Below are positions 32,084 to 35,213 of a DNA stretch of 35,213 bases, in pieces. The position numbers and the translations under genes are program-made. The notes beneath the pieces were generated by a model. That model did no database searches, was not told where the DNA came from, and saw only the letters and a program-made list of their open reading frames with translations. Source of the stretch: Actinomycetota bacterium (lineage in GTDB: Bacteria > Actinomycetota > Actinomycetes > Nanopelagicales > Nanopelagicaceae); contig WLKK01000005.1 in the NCBI GenBank assembly GCA_009701305.1, forward strand, positions 1 through 35,213, in the 5' to 3' direction. The number at the start of each line of letters is the position of its first letter. Position 1 is the stretch's first letter.

Positions 32084-33106
32084 CTAGTCAACGTCCAAGG
32101 TCAAAAATACCTTGCCACGAGGAGCGTTGTTTTTATGATTTCCGCCACGGACAGTCGCTAGGGCCGACTCCCATTGGCTTAATGGGAATTTATGAGTTGC
32201 GATGAAAGATAGATCAATTTTGCCACTATTTAATAGCGCAACTATTTCTCCCCAAGATTTTTGAGTGTAGCTAAAGGAAGCATGAATTGTTAAATCATTA
32301 TTGATTAAATCATCAATCACAATTGGCAACTTTGCGCCATGATCTGGATACCCAAGCAAAAGAATATGCGCCCCTCTGCGGGAATGATTTAATGCAGCCG
32401 CCACGGCCGTTAAGGCCCCTGCACCTTCTATTATCAAATCATATTTTTCAGTTAACTGTTCTTCTGAAGTATAAAAATGATCCACTCCAGCTATTTTTAC
32501 TAACTCCCTCTGTTCTTGACGCAAACCTAAAAGTGAAACCGATTCAGGCTTATACAATCGAATCAACTTTGCGGCCAATAAACCAATCGTTCCATCTCCG
32601 ATAACTAAAACTTTTGAGCCAGCCTTAGGTGAGACTCGGTGGAATCCTTGCAACACGACTGCTGCAGGTTCAACAAGGACTGCTGACTCGACAGTTACGG
32701 AATCTTTTATAGGGTGAGCAAGTTTTGCAGGTGCAGTAATTTCTTGAGCTGCTGCACCATCACGCGTAAAGCCAATTTCATCATAAAGATCACATCTATT
32801 TGTTGCACCACTCTTACATTCACTACACATCTCGCATGGAATTACACCTTCTACAACTACGCGAGTTCCGATTTCAGGATTTGTTACGCCGATACCGTGA
32901 CCGATCACTCGGCCAACCCATTCATGTCCAATAGTTACTGGATAAGTTATAAAAGCTGGATCTAAACCACCTTCAATGATCGCCAAATCTGTCCCGCAAA
33001 TTCCAGTTGCAATCGGAGCAAGTAGAATTTCACCTGGTTCTGCTTTCTTACTTGGCAGATCAAGTAAATCTATCTTATTTACTCCAGTGACTCTAAGTGC
33101 TTTCAC
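32084..33106 (-). CDS. Zinc-dependent alcohol dehydrogenase (sugar/polyol type)
   Basis: A 340-aa medium-chain dehydrogenase. The catalytic zinc set is C in GICGTDLAIIEGG near residue 37 and GHEWVGRVIGHG near 62. The structural zinc set is CEMCSECKSGATNRC near 92. EPAAVVLQGFHR follows near 147 and the NAD-binding loop VIGDGTIGLLAAKL near 170. It is close to sorbitol, threonine or galactitol dehydrogenases. It faces a sugar-acid dehydratase and an ABC sugar-binding lipoprotein across a shared 108-bp promoter region, so oxidation of an imported sugar or polyol is likely. Confidence 0.92.
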   Translation of the reverse strand: MKALRVTGVNKIDLLDLPSKKAEPGEILLAPIATGICGTDLAIIEGGLDPAFITYPVTIGHEWVGRVIGHGIGVTNPEIGTRVVVEGVIPCEMCSECKSGATNRCDLYDEIGFTRDGAAAQEITAPAKLAHPIKDSVTVESAVLVEPAAVVLQGFHRVSPKAGSKVLVIGDGTIGLLAAKLIRLYKPESVSLLGLRQEQRELVKIAGVDHFYTSEEQLTEKYDLIIEGAGALTAVAAALNHSRRGAHILLLGYPDHGAKLPIVIDDLINNDLTIHASFSYTQKSWGEIVALLNSGKIDLSFIATHKFPLSQWESALATVRGGNHKNNAPRGKVFLTLDVD

Positions 33107-33133
33107 TCTATTCCTCTCATCAATCGGGAATAC

Positions 33134-33171
33134 TTGACACCGGTGCGACCTATGGAAGGCTAACGCTAGCC
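33134..33171. promoter_or_regulatory. Divergent promoter region with LacI-type operator palindrome
   Basis: TTGACA at 33134-33139 is a good plus-strand -35 element. GGCTAAC/GCTAGCC at 33158-33171 is a 14-bp palindrome with one mismatch and a central CG, the form of LacI-family operators. A LacI-type sugar-responsive repressor would fit the genes on both sides. No -10 element is clearly placed, and no repressor gene is in the window. Confidence 0.45.
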
Positions 33172-33214
33172 AATAAAATTATGCAATGTTTAATAATGTT
33201 GAACGGAGAAATCT

Positions 33215-34930
33215 GTGCGAAGCAGTGAATGGTTTGCTGGCAATGATGAAACAACGCTATCGCATCGAGTTGTCATGCGCTCTGTGGGAGTTGAAGTAAG
33301 TCCAGATAATAAAAAACCCATAATCGGAATAGCAGACTCTTCAAGCGATTTAAATCCATGTAACTTACCGCTCAGAGCACTTGTTGATGAGGTTAAAGCT
33401 GGAGTTTTAGAAGCAGGTGGATTGCCATTGTCATTCCCAGTTATGTCTCTGGGCGAAGATTTGATGAAGCCAAGTGCGATGCTTTACCGAAATTTGCTAT
33501 CAATGGAAGTGGAAGAATATTTACGTTCTTATCCATTAGATGGTGTTGTGTTACTAGCCAATTGCGATAAGAGTGTTCCGGGTTCGCTAATGGGTGCATT
33601 CAGCGCAAACTTGCCATCAATTATGGTTATTGGTGGTGCCCGGCCTGCTCCTTTTTTTAAAGGTAAGCGAGTTGGCACTGGAACTGATCTTTGGCGCAAT
33701 TGGGAAGCATTTCGTTCTGGCGAATTATCCGAAAGTGAATGGAAAGAATTTGAGAACTGTTTAAATTGTGGTTTGGGATCTTGCAACACGATGGGGACTG
33801 CAAGTTCGGTGGCACTGATGATCGAAACACTTGGATTCGCGATACCAGGAACTTCGACGATTCCTTCTGGTACTCCCGAGCGGGCAGAAGCGGCTCGAAA
33901 TTCGGGACGAGAAATTGTGAGAATGGTAAATGAAGATTTAACGCCAGCAAAGATTCTTTCCCCGGCCTCTTTTCGAAATGCAATCAGAGTTTTACATTCC
34001 GTCGGTGGCTCAACAAATGCAATTTTACATTTGTTGGCTTTATCTGGCCGAGTAGGTGGTGAATTAACACCAGAACAAATTAATTCACTTGGTGAAAATA
34101 TCCCGGTACTTGCTGACGTCGAGCCATCTGGAGAATTCTTGATCCAGGATTTCCATAACGCCGGAGGATTACCCCAACTTCTAACAGCACTAGGAGATCA
34201 CATCGAAGGCGATGCATTAAACCAGAGTGGAAAATCTTGGAAGAGTCAGTTAACAAAAGAATTTATTCCCAGCCCAGCCATAAGAGCTTTGAATAATCCA
34301 TTAAAAGAAGGTGGTGCCTTCACATTAGTAAAAGGAAATCTTGCACCTAATGGCGCCTTACTCAAAACTTCTGCTGCTTCACCACATTTGCTTGTTCATA
34401 AAGGACCAGCGGTTGTTTTTAATGGTTATGAAGAGATGAGAATAAAACTTGATGACCCAGATCTCGAAATTGCCCCTGATTCAATTTTGGTCTTGCGTGG
34501 CTGTGGCGCGGTAGGCGTTCCCGGAGCACCTGAGTGGGGGATGATGCAAATTCCAAAAAAATTAGCATTACAAGGAATTACAGATATGGTGCGAATAACT
34601 GATGCCAGAATGTCTGGCACCTCTTTTGGTACCTGCTTGCTACATGTCTCACCTGAAGCAGCTGTTGGTGGACCTTTGGCACTAGTTGAAAATGGCGATC
34701 TAATCTCTTTGGATGTTCCCGCTGGACGACTGGATTTGCTAATCAGCCCAGATGAAGTTGAAAAGCGCCGGGCAAATTGGATTCCGCCGAAATCAGAGCA
34801 CCTTCGAGGCTGGCCAGCCCTTTACCAAAAGCATGTCTTGCAACCAGACTTAGGTTGTGACTTCGATTTCCTACGTGCGCCAACCCCGGAGCATCGTAGG
34901 TTTGTGCCACCGATTGTTGGAAGATCTTAA
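33215..34930 (+). CDS. IlvD/Edd-family dehydratase, probably a sugar-acid dehydratase
   Basis: A 571-aa Fe-S dehydratase. The N-terminus RSSEWFAGNDE followed by HRVVMRSVG resembles L-arabonate/D-xylonate dehydratases, which begin with an RSxxWF segment, more than IlvD. Cluster and metal residues are visible: DLNPCN near 47, ANCDKSVPGSLMGAF near 115 and NCGLGSCNTMGTASS near 185. The C-terminal domain has GCGAVGVPGAPEWGM near 428 and RITDARMSGTSFGTCLLHVSPEAAVGG near 462, with the catalytic serine in the SGTSFG segment. The GTG start is preceded by GGAG at 6 nt spacing. It should turn an aldonic acid into a 2-keto-3-deoxy acid, next to a dehydrogenase and sugar uptake genes. Confidence 0.88.
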   Translation: MRSSEWFAGNDETTLSHRVVMRSVGVEVSPDNKKPIIGIADSSSDLNPCNLPLRALVDEVKAGVLEAGGLPLSFPVMSLGEDLMKPSAMLYRNLLSMEVEEYLRSYPLDGVVLLANCDKSVPGSLMGAFSANLPSIMVIGGARPAPFFKGKRVGTGTDLWRNWEAFRSGELSESEWKEFENCLNCGLGSCNTMGTASSVALMIETLGFAIPGTSTIPSGTPERAEAARNSGREIVRMVNEDLTPAKILSPASFRNAIRVLHSVGGSTNAILHLLALSGRVGGELTPEQINSLGENIPVLADVEPSGEFLIQDFHNAGGLPQLLTALGDHIEGDALNQSGKSWKSQLTKEFIPSPAIRALNNPLKEGGAFTLVKGNLAPNGALLKTSAASPHLLVHKGPAVVFNGYEEMRIKLDDPDLEIAPDSILVLRGCGAVGVPGAPEWGMMQIPKKLALQGITDMVRITDARMSGTSFGTCLLHVSPEAAVGGPLALVENGDLISLDVPAGRLDLLISPDEVEKRRANWIPPKSEHLRGWPALYQKHVLQPDLGCDFDFLRAPTPEHRRFVPPIVGRS

Positions 34931-34940
34931 GATCTTTTTT
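34923..34940 (+). terminator. Short hairpin with T run after the dehydratase gene, possible attenuator
   Basis: AAGATC, TTAA, GATCTT followed by TTTT overlaps the dehydratase stop codon. The stem is only 6 bp and AT-rich, so it is at best a weak terminator that would lower read-through into the binding-protein gene. Confidence 0.3.
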
Positions 34941-34977
34941 CAGTCGCATACAGCCCGATAAACCCTTTGGAGGGACA

Positions 34978-35213
34978 GTGAAAAGAAAAGCCATCTTTGC
35001 GAGTGCAGTAATTGCAGCACTCATACTTGCAGGTTGCAGCAGTGCTTCTGAGGAAGAAGCAGCTCCTGCAGCAGATACGCCAGTTACCGTAACAATCTGG
35101 CACAACCTTGGTGACACTCAAAATGCAACAGCGACAAAAGCGCTTACAGATGCTTACACCGCTGCACATCCAAATGTCACTTTCGATTTGGTAAGTCAAC
35201 CCGGAGATAACTA
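34978..35213 (+). CDS. ABC transporter sugar-binding lipoprotein, N-terminal part (cut by window edge)
   Basis: The gene begins at GTG (34978-34980) with GGAGGG directly upstream and runs off the right edge, so the ORF track misses it. It reads MKRKAIFASAVIAALILAGC, a lipoprotein signal with lipobox LAGC (Cys20), then an acidic SEEEAAPAADTP linker and VTVTIWHNLGDTQNATATKA, the start of a family 1 extracellular solute-binding protein for sugars (VTxTxWH pattern). It would be lipid-anchored outside the membrane and hand sugar to an ABC permease encoded beyond the window. It follows the sugar-acid dehydratase by 47 nt, probably in one catabolic operon. Confidence 0.88.
   Translation, partial: MKRKAIFASAVIAALILAGCSSASEEEAAPAADTPVTVTIWHNLGDTQNATATKALTDAYTAAHPNVTFDLVSQPGDN

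Noticed and set aside
34743-35117. 124-aa minus-strand ORF over the dehydratase end
   Set aside because: Overlaps the end of the dehydratase gene and the start of the lipoprotein gene, both with clear motifs and ribosome binding sites on the plus strand.

Overview
The window looks like a chromosome segment of a small-genome, AT-rich freshwater actinobacterium, most likely of the acI / Nanopelagicales type (Planktophila or Nanopelagicus relatives). Evidence: a BldC-type one-domain MerR regulator, a DUF3073 protein beginning MGRGRAKAKQTK, a purF-purM pair next to them as in other Actinomycetota, tRNAs without an encoded CCA end, and short intergenic gaps. Family-level assignment is inference from memory; no database was searched.

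Layout. (1) 1-660: start of a sigma-70 family gene (cut by the window edge) and a decayed 3' fragment of tRNA-Lys. (2) 1033-5003, plus strand: a nonulosonic-acid-like sugar operon (NeuB-type synthase without its SAF domain, cytidylyltransferase, DegT aminotransferase, SDR, small HAD phosphatase). (3) 5246-7030, minus, very AT-rich: a sialyltransferase-like protein and an unknown protein with a damaged 5' end. (4) 7046-9591: an intact tRNA-Lys, an OafA-type O-acyltransferase with a G10 tract at its ribosome binding site, and a 5' fragment of tRNA-Lys. (5) 9592-14290: a secreted five-repeat Ig-like protein, a decayed copy of the 3' end of the threonylcarbamoyl-AMP synthase gene, a methyltransferase with a G9 tract, the intact synthase gene, and a SIMPL-domain protein. 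(6) 14398-15820: tRNA-Glu, tRNA-Asp, tRNA-Phe and an Old Yellow Enzyme. (7) 15826-23090: a His-type (ColD-like) sugar 3-dehydratase, an aldo/keto reductase, a GMC oxidoreductase, an unknown protein, a glycosyltransferase and a WecA/TagO-type initiating transferase, with two apparent gene relics between them. (8) bldC, then 23549-28460: a glycosyltransferase, rmlA, rmlB, a DegT aminotransferase and a NeuD-like acetyltransferase, which fit a dTDP-4-amino-sugar N-acetylation route. (9) 28490-35213: a conserved actinobacterial protein, DUF3073, purM, purF, a zinc alcohol dehydrogenase, a sugar-acid dehydratase (IlvD/Edd family) and the start of a sugar-binding lipoprotein.

The most interesting theme is how the accessory genes got here. 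Two insertions seem to have restored the 3' end of the gene they entered and left the old 3' end stranded downstream (tRNA-Lys; the tsaC/sua5 gene). The tRNA-Lys case is unusual: the stranded 5' piece (nt 1-41) and 3' piece (about nt 44-73) together make almost one whole tRNA, about 8.8 kb apart, with an intact tRNA-Lys between them. A 163-bp direct repeat joins part of tRNA-Lys to the coding sequence of a lysine-rich C-terminal tail, and that tail is shared by two unrelated surface proteins. Two poly-G tracts, one at a ribosome binding site and one inside a coding region, look able to switch genes on and off. Taken together the window reads as a cassette-exchange region for cell-surface glycans and proteins, with no recognisable integrase or transposase inside it.
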